From Arsenicicoccus piscis (GTDB lineage: Bacteria; Actinomycetota; Actinomycetes; Actinomycetales; Dermatophilaceae): a stretch of 64,000 bases of DNA. Position numbers and translations under genes: made by a program. The stretch spans positions 62,001 through 126,000 of the forward strand of contig NZ_JAKZHV010000001.1 of assembly GCF_022568835.1 (NCBI RefSeq), given 5' to 3'. Below are positions 1 to 9,757 of this stretch, piece after piece. Positions within the stretch are counted from its first letter, which is position 1. Every line of letters starts with the position of its first letter. Under the pieces are notes generated by a model. It was given only the letters and a program-made list of their open reading frames with translations. It was not told the origin of the DNA and did not search any database.

Positions 1-330
1 CATCACCTCGACGGCCTGCTCCTCGTCGGCGATGTCCCCGCGCAGGAAGGACGAGCGCAGGCCGAAGCCGGCGTTGTTGACGAGCAGGTCGACCGGTGCG
101 TCCCGGTCCCCCGCGCGGTCCGCGACGCGCTGCATCGCCGCCCGGTCGGCGAGATCCGCGACCAGCACCTCGCAGTGCACGCCGTGCAGGTCACCCAGCT
201 CGTGGGCCAGCGCCTGCAGACGGGCCTCGTCGCGGGCCACGAGGACCAGGTCGTGGCCGCGAGCGGCGAGCTCGCGCGCGAACGCGAGGCCGATGCCGGC
301 GGAGGCGCCGGTGACCAGGGCGGTAGACAT
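1..330 (-). CDS. Short-chain dehydrogenase/reductase, 5' part only
   Basis: The first 110 codons of an NAD(P)-dependent short-chain dehydrogenase/reductase; the remainder, including the Ser-Tyr-Lys catalytic residues, lies left of the window. Visible are the glycine-rich cofactor motif VTGASAGIG near residues 6-14, an acidic DLAD stretch near 59-62, and the SDR structural motif NNAG at about residues 85-88. The ATG is followed directly by the first beta strand, so the start is well placed. It is divergent from the exonuclease gene, with 87 bases between. Substrate cannot be told. Confidence 0.85.
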   Translation of the reverse strand, partial: MSTALVTGASAGIGLAFARELAARGHDLVLVARDEARLQALAHELGDLHGVHCEVLVADLADRAAMQRVADRAGDRDAPVDLLVNNAGFGLRSSFLRGDIADEEQAVEVM

Positions 331-417
331 GGCGCTCACTCTAGGGGCCAGGGCGCGCCCCCGCTGGGGGACGGTCTGACCATCAGGTCTGTCGGTGGTC
401 GCCCGTAGAGTGACCGG

Positions 418-1208
418 GTGCGCATCGCTACGTGGAACTGCAACTCCATCCGCAGCCGGGTCGACCGGGCGGTGGCCCTGCTCGAGCGGCACGACCTCGA
501 CGTGCTGGCCCTGCAGGAGACCAAGTGCCGGGACGACCAGTTCCCGCTGCTGCCGTTCGAGGCGGCCGGCTACGAGGTGGCCCACCACGGCCTCAACCAG
601 TGGAACGGCGTGGCCATCGTGTCGCGGGTCGGCCTCGAGGACGTGACCGTCGGGTTCGAGGGGATGCCCACCTTCGGCGAGCCGGAGCCCGTCGCGGAGG
701 CCCGCGCGCTGGGGGCGACGTGCGGGGGCGTGCGGATCTGGTCGCTCTACGTGCCGAACGGGCGAGAGCTCGGACACCTGCACTACGACTACAAGCTCGC
801 CTGGCTCGAGCAGCTGCGCGCCACCGGCGCCGGCTGGCTCGCCGACGACCCGGCCGCGCAGATCGTGCTCATGGGCGACTGGAACATCGCGCCGCGCGAC
901 GAGGACGTCTGGGACATGGAGTTCTTCGCGGGCAAGACGCACGTGTCGGCGCCCGAGCGGGCGGCCTTCCAGGCGATGGTCGACACCGGGTTCAGCGACG
1001 TGTGCGTCCGCACACGAGCGAGCCGCGCACCTACACCTACTGGGACTACACCCAGCTGCGCTTCCCCAAGAAGCAGGGCATGCGCATCGACTTCGCGCTC
1101 GCCTCCCCTGCGCTCGCCGCGCGGGTGAGCGGGGCGAGCATCGACCGCGAGGAGCGCAAGGGCAAGGGCGCGAGCGACCACGCCCCCGTGCTCGTCGAGA
1201 TCGACTGA
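418..1208 (+). pseudogene. xthA: Exonuclease III (AP endonuclease), frameshifted
   Basis: Exodeoxyribonuclease III/AP endonuclease of base-excision repair, read through one frameshift. Frame 1 gives a normal amino end with ATWNCNS (residues 4-10), the metal-binding LQETK (Glu34) and MGDWNIAP (Asp154, Asn156). Near position 1005 the reading moves to another frame, which carries the family carboxy end RTYTYWDY, RIDFALAS and SDHAPVLVEID. Restoring one G (GTGTGCG to GTGGTGCG) gives a continuous protein of about 263 residues, normal for the family. The single lesion in otherwise intact coding sequence means sequencing error is as likely as a true null allele. Confidence 0.8.
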
Positions 1209-1221
1209 GCCCGAGCCCGGC

Positions 1222-1656
1222 TCACAGGGCGGCGAGGCTCAGCGGCGGCGGCATGGGGTGGATGTAACCCGGGCTGGCGACGAAGAAGTGCAGCAGCCGC
1301 ACGTCGGTGTCGGCGGCCACCTGCACGAGCAGCTCGTGCCAGGCGCGGTCGGCGTCGGTGACCTGCGACCCCTGGTGCCCTACGACGGCGACGGCCGTCG
1401 CCCCCGGCCCGAGGGATCCGCCCACCGCCCAGAACAGGTTGCCCATCGCCGTGCGCGTCGTCCGGTCCGGCTCGGCGGGGCACTCGTCGGCGCAGATCGG
1501 CACCTTGAGCATGCCGAGGTCGTCGCACGCCAGCAGCGTGAGGCCGCCCTCGCGGCGGGAGCGCTCGCTGACGAGCAGGTCCACGGCCTCGCGGGCGAAG
1601 GTGGGGTCGGTGAGGGGTCGGTGCCGCAGATCGCGGGCGGTCGTCTCGGAGAACAT
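1222..1656 (-). CDS. Hypothetical protein, 144 aa
   Basis: I do not recognise this protein. The chosen ATG gives 144 residues beginning [10 protein letters not shown]; upstream in-frame codons run into the neighbouring riboswitch and are less likely to be coding. It has hydrophobic strands such as [11 protein letters not shown] and LLHFFVAS, several Cys in the segment [19 protein letters not shown], no signal peptide and no clear transmembrane helix. A soluble alpha/beta protein is likely. It is transcribed away from the thiamin operon, with the operon leader between them. Confidence 0.55.
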   Translation of the reverse strand: MFSETTARDLRHRPLTDPTFAREAVDLLVSERSRREGGLTLLACDDLGMLKVPICADECPAEPDRTTRTAMGNLFWAVGGSLGPGATAVAVVGHQGSQVTDADRAWHELLVQVAADTDVRLLHFFVASPGYIHPMPPPLSLAAL

Positions 1657-1763
1657 GGGCGCATACTCACGCAAACGATGGCAAACGTGCGTCGACTTGT
1701 CCACAGGTACCCACGCGTGACCGGACATGCGCGCCGCGGACGGGCGGGTTAGGGTGCTGGCAC

Positions 1764-1837
1764 GACGCGGGGTGCCCCACCGGGGCTGAGAACACACCCG
1801 TGGAACCTGATCTAGCTAGCACTAGCGAAGGGACGTC
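1764..1837 (+). promoter_or_regulatory. TPP riboswitch (THI element)
   Basis: Carries the hallmark THI-box words in order: CGGGGTGCC, GGGCTGAGA, ACCCGTGGAACCTGATCT and TAGCACTAGCGAAGGGA. A four-base closing stem GACG (1764-1767) / CGTC (1834-1837) can form. The GAAGGG Shine-Dalgarno-like sequence (about 1827-1832) lies inside the 3' part of the aptamer and the thiM ATG follows one base after the closing stem. Thiamin pyrophosphate binding would therefore hide the ribosome site directly, a translational off-switch. Confidence 0.95.
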
Positions 1838-1838
1838 G

Positions 1839-2666
1839 ATGACGACTCCGCACCGTCCGACCCAGCCGCCCACCCTCTCGGCGAGCGACCTCGCCGACAG
1901 CCTCACGACCTATCGCGAGGCCGGGCCGCTGGTCCAGTGCCTCACCAACACCGTGGTGACGAACTGGACCGCCAACGTCCTGCTGGCCTCCGGGGGCTCC
2001 CCCGCCATGGTCGACAACCCTGACGAGGCCGGGGTGTTCGCCCGTGTCGCCTCGGCGGTGCTGATCAACATGGGCACGCCCCAGGCCGCCACGGTCGCGG
2101 CCATGCACGCCGCGGTCGAGGCCTGTGCGGCCGCCGGCACCCCGTGGGTGCTCGACCCCGTCGCCGCGGGCGGGCTGCCGTGGCGGACCGAGATCGCCCG
2201 CACCCTCGTCGCCGAGCACGCACCGGCGATCATCCGTGGCAACGCCTCCGAGATCGCCGGTCTCGCCGGTGGCTCCGGCGGGCGCGGCGTCGACTCGACC
2301 GACAGCCCCGAGGCCGTCCTCGACATCGCTCGCGCGCTCGCGACCGAGCACGGTTGCGTCGTCGCCGTCAGCGGCCCGGTCGACCACCTCACCGACGGCG
2401 ACCGGCTGGTGCGCCTCGCCAACGGGCACGCGCTGATGACCCAGGTCACCGGCGTCGGGTGCTCCCTCGGTGCCCTGATGGCTGGTTTCGCCGGCAGCGT
2501 CGACGACCCGCTGCTCGCCGCGGCCGGCGCCACCGCGCTGCTGACCATCGCGGCCGAGCGTGCGGCCGAGTCTGCTTCTGGGCCAGGCTCTTTCGCCGTA
2601 GCCCTCCTCGACCAGTTGGCAGCCGTGACGCCCGAGGACGTCGACGCGTCAGCGCGGGTGTCCTGA
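1839..2666 (+). CDS. thiM: Hydroxyethylthiazole kinase ThiM
   Basis: ThiM phosphorylates 4-methyl-5-(2-hydroxyethyl)thiazole with ATP in thiamin salvage; cytosolic, ribokinase-like fold. The 275-residue product has [19 protein letters not shown], the GGSPAMVDN substrate loop, and the carboxy-terminal [11 protein letters not shown] anion-hole motif with the conserved Cys. The ATG at 1839 sits just behind the riboswitch; an upstream in-frame ATG would put coding inside the aptamer and is rejected. First gene of thiM-thiE-thiD-tenA; its stop overlaps the thiE start (TGATG), so the two are translationally coupled. Confidence 0.95.
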   Translation: MTTPHRPTQPPTLSASDLADSLTTYREAGPLVQCLTNTVVTNWTANVLLASGGSPAMVDNPDEAGVFARVASAVLINMGTPQAATVAAMHAAVEACAAAGTPWVLDPVAAGGLPWRTEIARTLVAEHAPAIIRGNASEIAGLAGGSGGRGVDSTDSPEAVLDIARALATEHGCVVAVSGPVDHLTDGDRLVRLANGHALMTQVTGVGCSLGALMAGFAGSVDDPLLAAAGATALLTIAAERAAESASGPGSFAVALLDQLAAVTPEDVDASARVS

Positions 2667-3325
2667 TGCATCGGCGCCCGCTGGACCTCACCCTCTATCT
2701 GGTCACCGACACCAGGATGTGCGGTGGCCCGGCCGAGGTCGCCGCGACCGCGGTCGCCGCGGTGGAGGGCGGCGTCACGCTCGTGCAGGTGCGCGACCCC
2801 CACGCCGACGATCGCGAGTTCACCTCTCTGGCAAGGGGGGTCACCACCGCACTGGCCGGATCCGGGGTCCCCGTGCTGCTCAACGACCGGGTCCACCTGG
2901 TCGCCGAGACCGGCGCACACGGCGCGCACGTGGGTCAGCACGACCTCGACGTGCGCGCGGCACGGGAGCTGCTCGGCCCGGACCTGCTGCTGGGGCTCTC
3001 CTGCCAGTCCGTCGCCCACGTCGACGCGGTCGACGAGCTACTAGAGGAGGACCCGCAGATGCTCGACTACCTCGGCATCGGCCCGGTCTGGGAGCAGGCC
3101 ACGAAGCCGGACGCGGCCCAGCCCGGCGGCATCGAGCGTCTCGTAGACCTCGGCGCACGGACGCCGCTGCCGTGCGTCGCGATCGGCGGCATCGACGTGC
3201 ACCGCATCGGGCTGGTCGCACGCAGCGGGGTGGCCGGGGCGGCCGTGGTCAGCGCGATCTGCACCAGCCCCCACCCCACTCTGTCGGCTCATCGGCTGCG
3301 CCAGGCCTGGGAGGAGAACCGTTGA
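2666..3325 (+). CDS. thiE: Thiamine-phosphate synthase ThiE
   Basis: Joins HMP pyrophosphate and thiazole phosphate to thiamin phosphate; TIM-barrel enzyme of 219 residues. Diagnostic stretches are LTLYLVTDTRMCGG at the start, QVRDPHADDREF, LLNDRVHLV, GAHVGQHDLDVRAARELLG, YLGIGPVWEQATKPDA and the phosphate-binding AIGGIDVHRIG and GVAGAAVVSAI. The ATG overlaps the thiM stop. As it lies between ThiM and ThiD it receives both kinase products. The complete family length and intact motifs suggest a functional enzyme. Confidence 0.95.
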   Translation: MHRRPLDLTLYLVTDTRMCGGPAEVAATAVAAVEGGVTLVQVRDPHADDREFTSLARGVTTALAGSGVPVLLNDRVHLVAETGAHGAHVGQHDLDVRAARELLGPDLLLGLSCQSVAHVDAVDELLEEDPQMLDYLGIGPVWEQATKPDAAQPGGIERLVDLGARTPLPCVAIGGIDVHRIGLVARSGVAGAAVVSAICTSPHPTLSAHRLRQAWEENR

Positions 3326-4203
3326 GCACCAACCAGATCCAGACGAGCCGAGCACTCACCCATGGCCAGGTGCCCACGGCGCTGTCGATCGCGGGCAGCG
3401 ACCCGTCGGGCGGCGCGGGGATCCAGGCCGACCTGAAGACCTTCTCGGCGCTCGGGGTCTACGGGATGTGCGCCATCACGGCGCTGACGGCGCAGAACAC
3501 CCGTGGCGTCACGGGTGTGCACGTGCCGCCGGCGGCGTTCCTGCGCGACCAGCTCGACGCCCTGGCGGCCGACGTGCGCATCGACGCGATCAAGATCGGC
3601 ATGCTCGCCGACGCCGAGGTGGTGACGGTCGTGAGCGACTGGTTGGACGAGTTCCTCGCTGCGCGAACGGGATTCGACGCGGTCGTGCTCGACCCGGTCA
3701 TGGTGGCCACCAGCGGTGACCGGCTGCTGGACGAGGCCGCGGTCGCCGCGGTCCGCGAGCTGGTCCCCCGCGCGTCCATCATCACGCCCAACCTGCCCGA
3801 GGCGGCGGTCCTGCTGGACGCCGGCCCAGCTACGTCGATCGACGAGATGCGCTCGCAGGCAACCGGTCTCGTCGCCGCAGGCGCACGGCGGGTGCTGCTC
3901 AAGGGCGGGCACCGCACCGAGGATCGCGCCGCGACCGACGTCCTGGCCGACGGGTCCGCCGTGCACGAGATCACCGGCCGACACGTCGACACCGAGCACA
4001 CCCACGGCACCGGGTGCACGTTGTCGTCGGCCCTCGCCGCCCTGCGGCCCCAGCGGGCCGGTTGGCTCGAGACCGTCCAGGACGCCAAGGCCTGGCTCAC
4101 GGGTGCGCTGGAGGCGGCCGACGTCCTGCAGGTCGGTCACGGGCACGGCCCCGTCCACCACTTCCACGAGCTCTGGGCGCGAGAGGACAAGACCCAGCGA
4201 TGA
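3322..4203 (+). CDS. thiD: Hydroxymethylpyrimidine (phosphate) kinase ThiD
   Basis: Phosphorylates HMP and HMP-P to HMP-PP for ThiE. The 293-residue protein shows SIAGSDPSGGAGIQADLKT near residue 20, the KIGML segment, VLDPVMVATSGDRLL, ITPNLPEAAVLL and the carboxy-terminal GTGCTLSSALAA with the catalytic Cys. The best start is TTG at 3322, overlapping the thiE stop codon and preceded by GAGGAG at suitable distance; no in-frame ATG lies before the first conserved strand. It ends in an ATGA overlap with tenA. Confidence 0.93.
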   Translation: MSTNQIQTSRALTHGQVPTALSIAGSDPSGGAGIQADLKTFSALGVYGMCAITALTAQNTRGVTGVHVPPAAFLRDQLDALAADVRIDAIKIGMLADAEVVTVVSDWLDEFLAARTGFDAVVLDPVMVATSGDRLLDEAAVAAVRELVPRASIITPNLPEAAVLLDAGPATSIDEMRSQATGLVAAGARRVLLKGGHRTEDRAATDVLADGSAVHEITGRHVDTEHTHGTGCTLSSALAALRPQRAGWLETVQDAKAWLTGALEAADVLQVGHGHGPVHHFHELWAREDKTQR

Positions 4204-4859
4204 CCTTCACCGACGACACCTGGTCGCGGATCGCGGCGATCCGCACGGCGATCGACGAGCTGCCCTTCGTGCGGGGACTCGCCGACGGCACCCTCGACCG
4301 GCAGCGGTTCGTGCACTACCTGGCGCAGGACGCCCTCTATCTCGGGGACTACTCGAGGGCTCTCGCCGGGCTCGCCGCGCAGAGCACCGTCGCCGACGAC
4401 GCGCTCTTCTGGTCGCGCTCGGCGGCGTCCGCGCTGGTCGTCGAGCGCGAGCTGCACGGGTCGCACGTGGCCGACCTGTCGGCCGCCACGATGAGCCCCA
4501 CCTGCCGGGCCTACACGAGCTATCTGCTCGCGCGACAGACCGAGGGCTGCTACCCCGTGGCCGCGGCCGCGGTGCTGCCCTGCTACTGGATCTACCAGGA
4601 CGTGGGCGACGACCTGCTGCGTGCGGCGGGCGGTGCGGACGGCGACCTCGCGGGCCATCCCTACGCCGACTGGATCTCGATGTATGCCGACGCGGAGTTC
4701 GCCGAGTCCGTCGAGCAGGCCAAGGCCATCGTGGACCGGCTCGCCGCGAGCGCCGACCCCGCGGTGGTCGACCGGATGCACGAGGCGTTCGCGACGGCGG
4801 CACGCTACGAGTGGATGTTCTGGGACGCGGCGTGGCGCGAGGAGGGCTGGCCGGTCTGA
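4200..4859 (+). CDS. tenA: Aminopyrimidine aminohydrolase TenA (thiaminase II)
   Basis: TenA-family hydrolase that recovers HMP from degraded thiamin (formylaminopyrimidine salvage), feeding ThiD. The all-helical 219-residue protein carries RFVHYLAQDALYLGDYSRAL at the amino half, the catalytic-Cys motif AAVLPCYWIYQDVG, YADWISMYAD and the late Glu/Tyr segment ATAARYEWMFWDAAW. The ATG overlaps the thiD stop. With no thiC or thiG nearby, the operon is a salvage module: thiazole kinase, pyrimidine recovery and kinase, and coupling enzyme. Confidence 0.93.
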   Translation: MTFTDDTWSRIAAIRTAIDELPFVRGLADGTLDRQRFVHYLAQDALYLGDYSRALAGLAAQSTVADDALFWSRSAASALVVERELHGSHVADLSAATMSPTCRAYTSYLLARQTEGCYPVAAAAVLPCYWIYQDVGDDLLRAAGGADGDLAGHPYADWISMYADAEFAESVEQAKAIVDRLAASADPAVVDRMHEAFATAARYEWMFWDAAWREEGWPV

Positions 4860-4871
4860 GAGGCTAGCCCC

Positions 4872-5483
4872 ATGAGCGAGCCAGGCACGACGACCCTGTC
4901 GCCGATCATCGCGGTCACCGGCACGCGCGGCGCGGTGGGCACGAGCGTCGTCGTCCGGGCGCTGCAGGTCGGCCTCGAGGAGCAGGGGCTGCGGGTCCGG
5001 GTCGTGCAGCTCGACCGCCCGTCCCTGGCCAGGCCCGACCCGGCGGCGCCTCCGCTGCCGGTGATCGTCCGCGCGGCCGAGATCGCCGGGGTGGCTCGCG
5101 GCGAGGACGTAGACCTCGTGCTGATCGACTGCGCGGGCGGCCTGCTCGTGCCTCGCGACCTGTCCGGCGCAGCCCTCACCGACCTCGCTCGCAACCTCGA
5201 CGACCTCGGCGGTCGGGTCGGGCTCGTCGTGGTCACCGGGCACGAGCCCGACGACGTGGAGCACGCCGCCCTCACCGGCGCGGTGCTGCGCGCCCGCGGC
5301 CTCGACGGTCTGGGCATCGCCGTGGGGTCGTGGCCCGAGGAGCCCACCGAGGACCAGGTGGCGGTGCGCGACGCGCTCGAGCCCGCGACCGGTCTACCCC
5401 TGCTCGGGAGCGTGCCGGCCGGGGCCGGGGCGTGGCCCGAGCAGGAGTTCGCCGACCGGGCAGGGGCGTGGTTGCCGCTGTGA
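4872..5483 (+). CDS. BioD-like P-loop protein with degenerate Walker A
   Basis: Product of 203 residues that resembles dethiobiotin synthetase and related P-loop amidoligases: IIAVTGTRGAVGTSVVVRAL near residues 12-30, then DVDLVLIDCAGGLLVPR and VGLVVVTGHEPDDVEHA, the order seen in BioD (P-loop, substrate motif, base-binding region). In BioD the P-loop ends GKT/S; here it reads GTS, so the phosphate-binding lysine is missing. Either the substrate chemistry has changed or it is a non-catalytic relative. It starts 12 bases after tenA and probably shares its transcript. No bio genes are nearby. Confidence 0.65.
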   Translation: MSEPGTTTLSPIIAVTGTRGAVGTSVVVRALQVGLEEQGLRVRVVQLDRPSLARPDPAAPPLPVIVRAAEIAGVARGEDVDLVLIDCAGGLLVPRDLSGAALTDLARNLDDLGGRVGLVVVTGHEPDDVEHAALTGAVLRARGLDGLGIAVGSWPEEPTEDQVAVRDALEPATGLPLLGSVPAGAGAWPEQEFADRAGAWLPL

Positions 5484-5509
5484 CGACCACCGGACCGAGC
5501 TAGCGCGGG

Positions 5510-8101
5510 CTACGCGCTGGGACGCAGCACCAGACCCTCGCCGCCGCCCTCACCGCCCTCACCGGCAGCACGGTCTACGGTCACCGTGCCGCCGTCGTGG
5601 ACCTGACCGGCGAGGATGAGCTTGGCGAGCTCGTCGCCGATCTCCTTCTGCACCAGTCGACGCAGCGGTCGCGCGCCGTAGGCGGGGTCGTAGCCGGTCA
5701 TCGCCAGCCACTCCTTCGCGGCGTCGGTCACGGTGAGGGTGATCCGCCGGTCGGAGAGCCGGCGCGCCATCTCGTCGACCTGCAGGTCGACGATGTGGCT
5801 CAGCTCGTCGAGGCTGAGCGGCTCGAAGATGACGACCTCGTCGAGGCGGTTGAGGAACTCCGGCTTGAACGTCGAGCGCACGGTCGCCATGACCGCCTCG
5901 CGCTTGGCGTCGTCGGCCATCGTCGGGTCGGTGAGGAACTGCGAGCCGAGGTTGGAGGTCATCACAAGGATCACGTTGCGGAAGTCCACGACCCGGCCCT
6001 GGCCGTCGGTGAGCCGGCCGTCGTCGAGCACCTGCAGCAGGATGTCGAAGGTCTCGGGGTGGGCCTTCTCGACCTCGTCCAGGAGCACGACGCTGTAGGG
6101 CCGGCGGCGCACCGCCTCGGTCAGCTGGCCGCCCTCCTCGTAGCCGACGTAGCCGGGAGGCGCTCCGATGAGGCGCGCCACGGCGTGCCGCTCGGAGTAC
6201 TCGGACATGTCGATCCGCACCATGGCGCGGTCGTCGTCGAAGAGGAAGTCGGCGAGCGCCTTGGCGAGCTCGGTCTTGCCGACACCGGTCGGACCGAGGA
6301 AGAGGAACGAGCCGGTCGGGCGGTTCGGGTCCGAGACGCCCGCGCGCGAACGGCGCACCGCGTCGGACACGGCCTCGACCGCGGACTTCTGGCCGATCAG
6401 GCGCCCGGCGATGACGGACTCCATGCGCAGCAGCTTGTCGGACTCACCCTCGAGCAGGCGCCCGGCGGGGATGCCGGTCCAGGACGAGATGACCTCGGCG
6501 ATGGCGTCGGAGTCGACCTCCTCGCCGACCATCGGGGCCTCCAGCGAGCGCTGCGCCTCGGACTCGGCAGCGGCCGCTGCCTCGAGCTCCTTCTCCAGTG
6601 CGGGGATCTCGCCGTACATGATCGGCGCGGCCTCGTTGAGCTTGCCCTCGCGGATGAGGACGTCGGCGCGCGAGCGCGCCTCGTCGAGCTGGGCCTTCAG
6701 CTCACCGACCCGGTTCAGCCCGGCCTTCTCGGCCTCCCAGCGGGCGGTGAGCCCGGCGAGCTCCTCGCTTCGGTCGGCGATCTCCTTGCGGATCCGGCCG
6801 AGCCGCTCCTTGGAGGCGGCGTCGCTCTCCTGGGAGAGGTGGAACTCCTCCATCTTGAGGCGCTCGACGCCGCGGCGGAGCTCGTCGATCTCGACGGGCG
6901 AGGAGTCGATCTCCATGCGCAGCCGCGAGGCGGCCTCGTCGACCAGGTCGATCGCCTTGTCGGGCAGCTGGCGGCCGGTGATGTAACGGTCGGAGAGCGT
7001 GGCGGCAGCGACCAGCGCGGAGTCGGCGATGGCTACCTTGTGGTGCGCCTCGTAGCGCTCCTTGAGACCACGCAGGATCGCGATGGTGTCCTCGACGGAG
7101 GGCTCCCCGACGAAGACCTGCTGGAAGCGACGCTCGAGCGCCGAGTCCTTCTCGATGTTCTCGCGGTACTCGTCCAGGGTCGTGGCACCGATGAGGCGCA
7201 GCTCGCCGCGGGCCAGCAGCGGCTTGAGCATGTTGCCGGCATCCATCGAGGAGTCGCCGGACGCGCCGGCCCCGACGATGGTGTGGATCTCGTCGATGAA
7301 GGTGACGATCTCGCCGTCGGCGGCACGGATCTCGTCGAGCACGGCCTTGAGCCGCTCCTCGAACTCGCCGCGGTACTTCGCACCCGCGACCATCGCGCCG
7401 AGGTCGAGCGAGATCAGCCGCTTGCCGCGCAGGCTCTCGGGGACGTCGCCCGCGACCATCCGCTGGGCCAGCCCCTCGACGACGGCGGTCTTGCCGACGC
7501 CGGGCTCACCGATCAGGACGGGGTTGTTCTTGGTGCGGCGCGACAGCACCTGCACGACGCGGCGGATCTCCGAGTCGCGGCCGATGACCGGGTCGAGCTT
7601 GCCGCTGCGGGCGATCTCGGTGAGGTCGGTGCCGTACTTCGCGAGCGCCTCGGTCGTGCCCTCGGGGTTGGCCGAGGTGACCTTGGCACCGCCGCGGACG
7701 ACCGGGATGGCCTCCTCGATCTTGGCGGCGTCCAGCCCGAACTGGCCGGTGCGGGCGAGCGCGAGCAGCAGGTGGTCGGTCGAGATGAACGAGTCGCCCA
7801 TGGCCGCCATGGCGTTGTTGGCCTGCTCCAGGACGTTGCGCAGCGCGGACGACGCGGCCGGGGTGGCGACGGAGCTGCCCGAGACCTTGGGCAGCCGCGC
7901 GATGATCTCGGCGGTGGCCCGGGCGACGGCTTGGCGCGAGGCGCCGCTGGCGTCGATGAGCGGGCCGGTCGTGCTGTCCTGCTGGGCGAGCAGGGCGGTC
8001 ATGAGGTGGGCCGGCTCGACCTGGGCGTTGCCCGCGGCGGTGGCGTCGTGCACGGCCGCGGCGCAGGCCTCCTGGGCCTTCGTGGTGAAGGAGAGCTCCA
8101 T
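5510..8101 (-). CDS. clpB: Disaggregase ClpB
   Basis: Hexameric AAA+ disaggregase that works with DnaK to rescue aggregated proteins. The 863-residue product has the amino-terminal repeat domain ([12 protein letters not shown]), AAA1 with GEPGVGKTA and [13 protein letters not shown], the coiled-coil middle domain (about residues 400-530), and AAA2 with [22 protein letters not shown] and GARPLRR. The ATG at 8101 is chosen because the amino-terminal domain begins there; a longer frame upstream would run through the operator. Expression should be heat-inducible through the HAIR site 65 bases upstream. Confidence 0.97.
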   Translation of the reverse strand: MELSFTTKAQEACAAAVHDATAAGNAQVEPAHLMTALLAQQDSTTGPLIDASGASRQAVARATAEIIARLPKVSGSSVATPAASSALRNVLEQANNAMAAMGDSFISTDHLLLALARTGQFGLDAAKIEEAIPVVRGGAKVTSANPEGTTEALAKYGTDLTEIARSGKLDPVIGRDSEIRRVVQVLSRRTKNNPVLIGEPGVGKTAVVEGLAQRMVAGDVPESLRGKRLISLDLGAMVAGAKYRGEFEERLKAVLDEIRAADGEIVTFIDEIHTIVGAGASGDSSMDAGNMLKPLLARGELRLIGATTLDEYRENIEKDSALERRFQQVFVGEPSVEDTIAILRGLKERYEAHHKVAIADSALVAAATLSDRYITGRQLPDKAIDLVDEAASRLRMEIDSSPVEIDELRRGVERLKMEEFHLSQESDAASKERLGRIRKEIADRSEELAGLTARWEAEKAGLNRVGELKAQLDEARSRADVLIREGKLNEAAPIMYGEIPALEKELEAAAAAESEAQRSLEAPMVGEEVDSDAIAEVISSWTGIPAGRLLEGESDKLLRMESVIAGRLIGQKSAVEAVSDAVRRSRAGVSDPNRPTGSFLFLGPTGVGKTELAKALADFLFDDDRAMVRIDMSEYSERHAVARLIGAPPGYVGYEEGGQLTEAVRRRPYSVVLLDEVEKAHPETFDILLQVLDDGRLTDGQGRVVDFRNVILVMTSNLGSQFLTDPTMADDAKREAVMATVRSTFKPEFLNRLDEVVIFEPLSLDELSHIVDLQVDEMARRLSDRRITLTVTDAAKEWLAMTGYDPAYGARPLRRLVQKEIGDELAKLILAGQVHDGGTVTVDRAAGEGGEGGGEGLVLRPSA

Positions 8102-8165
8102 CAGGGGTTGGTGTTCCTTTGCTCGGTGGGACGTCGGACTATCTGCAGGCGTCAACCTGGCCGAA

Positions 8166-8186
8166 GTTGAGTCTATTCCGCTCAAC
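8166..8186 (-). promoter_or_regulatory. HAIR operator (HspR site) upstream of clpB
   Basis: Inverted repeat GTTGAGT-N7-GCTCAAC matches the HspR-associated inverted repeat (CTTGAGT-N7-ACTCAAG) with the correct seven-base spacer. The outer bases extend the symmetry to GAAGTTGAG/CTCAACTTC (8163-8189). On the minus strand the spacer region contains TAGACT, a possible -10 box, so bound HspR would cover the clpB promoter. The repressor gene, hspR, lies 3 kb away in this window. Confidence 0.9.
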
Positions 8187-8256
8187 TTCTCGGTTCGCCT
8201 GCTGTTCACGAGGCATCTGCGAGACTGGGCCGGACGCGACCGAAGGGGGGTAGAGC

Positions 8257-9747
8257 GTGCTGAGCTGGCTGCACTGGCCGGACACCTGGTTGAGCATCAC
8301 CGGCGCCGTGATCATCGTGGTCGACCTCGTCTTCCGGGTCGTCGCCGCCGCCGTCGTGTCCAACAACCGCCGCCCCTCCTCCGCGCTCGCCTGGCTGCTC
8401 GCGATCTTCTTCATCCCCTTCGTCGGGCTGTTCGCGTTCATCATGATCGGCTCCCCCAAGCTGCCCCGGCACCGTCGCAACAAGCAGCGCCGGGTCTCCG
8501 AGGTCATCCTCGAGCGCACCTCGGGGCTGTCTGCGCAGAGCCCCGACTCGGCGCCGCCGTGGCTGGCGTCCGTCACCACGCTCAACCGTCGCCTCGGGGC
8601 GATGCCGATGCTGGCGGGCAACGCGGCCAGCCTGGAGTCGGGCTACGCCGAGTCGTTCACCAAGATGATCGAGGCGATCGACGGCGCGACCGAGTACGTC
8701 CACGCCGAGTTCTACATCCTGTCGTTGGACGAGACGACGGCGCCGGTCTTCGACGCGCTGGAGCGGGCCGCTGCGCGCGGCGCCGAGGTGCGGGTGCTGT
8801 TCGACCACCTCGCGTCGCTGCGCATCACCGGTTATCGGGCGACCAAGGCCCGGCTGCGCACGATGGGGGTCGAGTGGCACCCGATGCTGTCGATCAACCC
8901 GTTCAAGCGCGAGCTGCTGCGGCCCGACCTGCGCAACCACCGCAAGCTGCTCATCATCGACGGCGCGGTGGGTTTCATCGGCTCGCAGAACCTCATCGAC
9001 GCGCGCTACGGCAAGAAGGCCAACCGACGCAAGGGCCGCGAATGGGTCGACGTGATGGCCCGATTCACCGGCCCGGTGGTCTACGAGCTCGACGCGGTCT
9101 TTCGCACCGACTGGTACAGCGAGACCGACGAGCTGCTCGACGTCGCACCGGACGCCCTGTCCCGGCAGGTGGCCGAGGTGGAGCCCGGTGACGCGCGCGA
9201 CCTCTACGCGCAGGTGGTGCCGAGTGGGCCGGGCTTCGAGGGCGAGAACAACCTCAAGCTGTTCAACTCGCTGATCTACCACGGCAACGAGCGGGTGTCG
9301 ATGATCAGCCCCTACTTCGTGCCGGACGAGTCGCTGCTGATGGCCGTGACCACCGCGGCCGAGCAGGGCCTGGACGTCGAGCTGTTCGTGTCGGAGAAGT
9401 CCGACCAGTGGCTGGTGCACCACGCCCAGCGCTCCTACTACGAGCTGCTGCTGCTCGCCGGCGTGAAGATCTGGATGTATCCGCAGCCCTATGTGCTGCA
9501 CAAGACGCTCACCGTCGACGGGCAGACCAGCGTCGTCGGCTCGTCCAACATGGACATGCGCTCCTTCACCCTCAACCTCGAGTGCTCGGTGCTGGTCGAG
9601 GGCGAGGCGTTCTGCCGGCAGGTCATCGCCTACGAGGACGACCTGCGGTCCGTGTCCACGCTGCTCGACCTCACCACCTGGAAGCGTCGACCGTGGCACG
9701 AGCAGATCGCCGACGGAGTCGCTCGCCTCACCTCGGCCCTCGTGTGA
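8257..9747 (+). CDS. cls: Cardiolipin synthase, phospholipase D family
   Basis: Membrane enzyme condensing phosphatidylglycerol into cardiolipin. The 496-residue protein has two amino-terminal transmembrane helices (about residues 10-35 and 45-65) and two HKD motifs: [19 protein letters not shown] around residue 228 and [18 protein letters not shown] around residue 415. The GTG start at 8257 follows a purine-rich AAGGGGGG. The gene is divergent from clpB, and its promoter shares the intergenic region with the HAIR site, so partial co-regulation is possible. Confidence 0.93.
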   Translation: MLSWLHWPDTWLSITGAVIIVVDLVFRVVAAAVVSNNRRPSSALAWLLAIFFIPFVGLFAFIMIGSPKLPRHRRNKQRRVSEVILERTSGLSAQSPDSAPPWLASVTTLNRRLGAMPMLAGNAASLESGYAESFTKMIEAIDGATEYVHAEFYILSLDETTAPVFDALERAAARGAEVRVLFDHLASLRITGYRATKARLRTMGVEWHPMLSINPFKRELLRPDLRNHRKLLIIDGAVGFIGSQNLIDARYGKKANRRKGREWVDVMARFTGPVVYELDAVFRTDWYSETDELLDVAPDALSRQVAEVEPGDARDLYAQVVPSGPGFEGENNLKLFNSLIYHGNERVSMISPYFVPDESLLMAVTTAAEQGLDVELFVSEKSDQWLVHHAQRSYYELLLLAGVKIWMYPQPYVLHKTLTVDGQTSVVGSSNMDMRSFTLNLECSVLVEGEAFCRQVIAYEDDLRSVSTLLDLTTWKRRPWHEQIADGVARLTSALV

Positions 9748-9757
9748 GGATGGCGCC

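Noticed and set aside
4872-5483. Firm call as dethiobiotin synthetase BioD
   Set aside because: The P-loop lysine is absent and no biotin genes adjoin, so only a family-level call is justified.
5597-8170. Very long open frame on the plus strand opposite clpB, and a similar one opposite dnaK (13079-15247)
   Set aside because: These are mirror frames caused by high GC and third-position bias; their composition (Val/Leu/Asp/Gly/Arg runs) has no family resemblance, while the other strand encodes full ClpB and DnaK.
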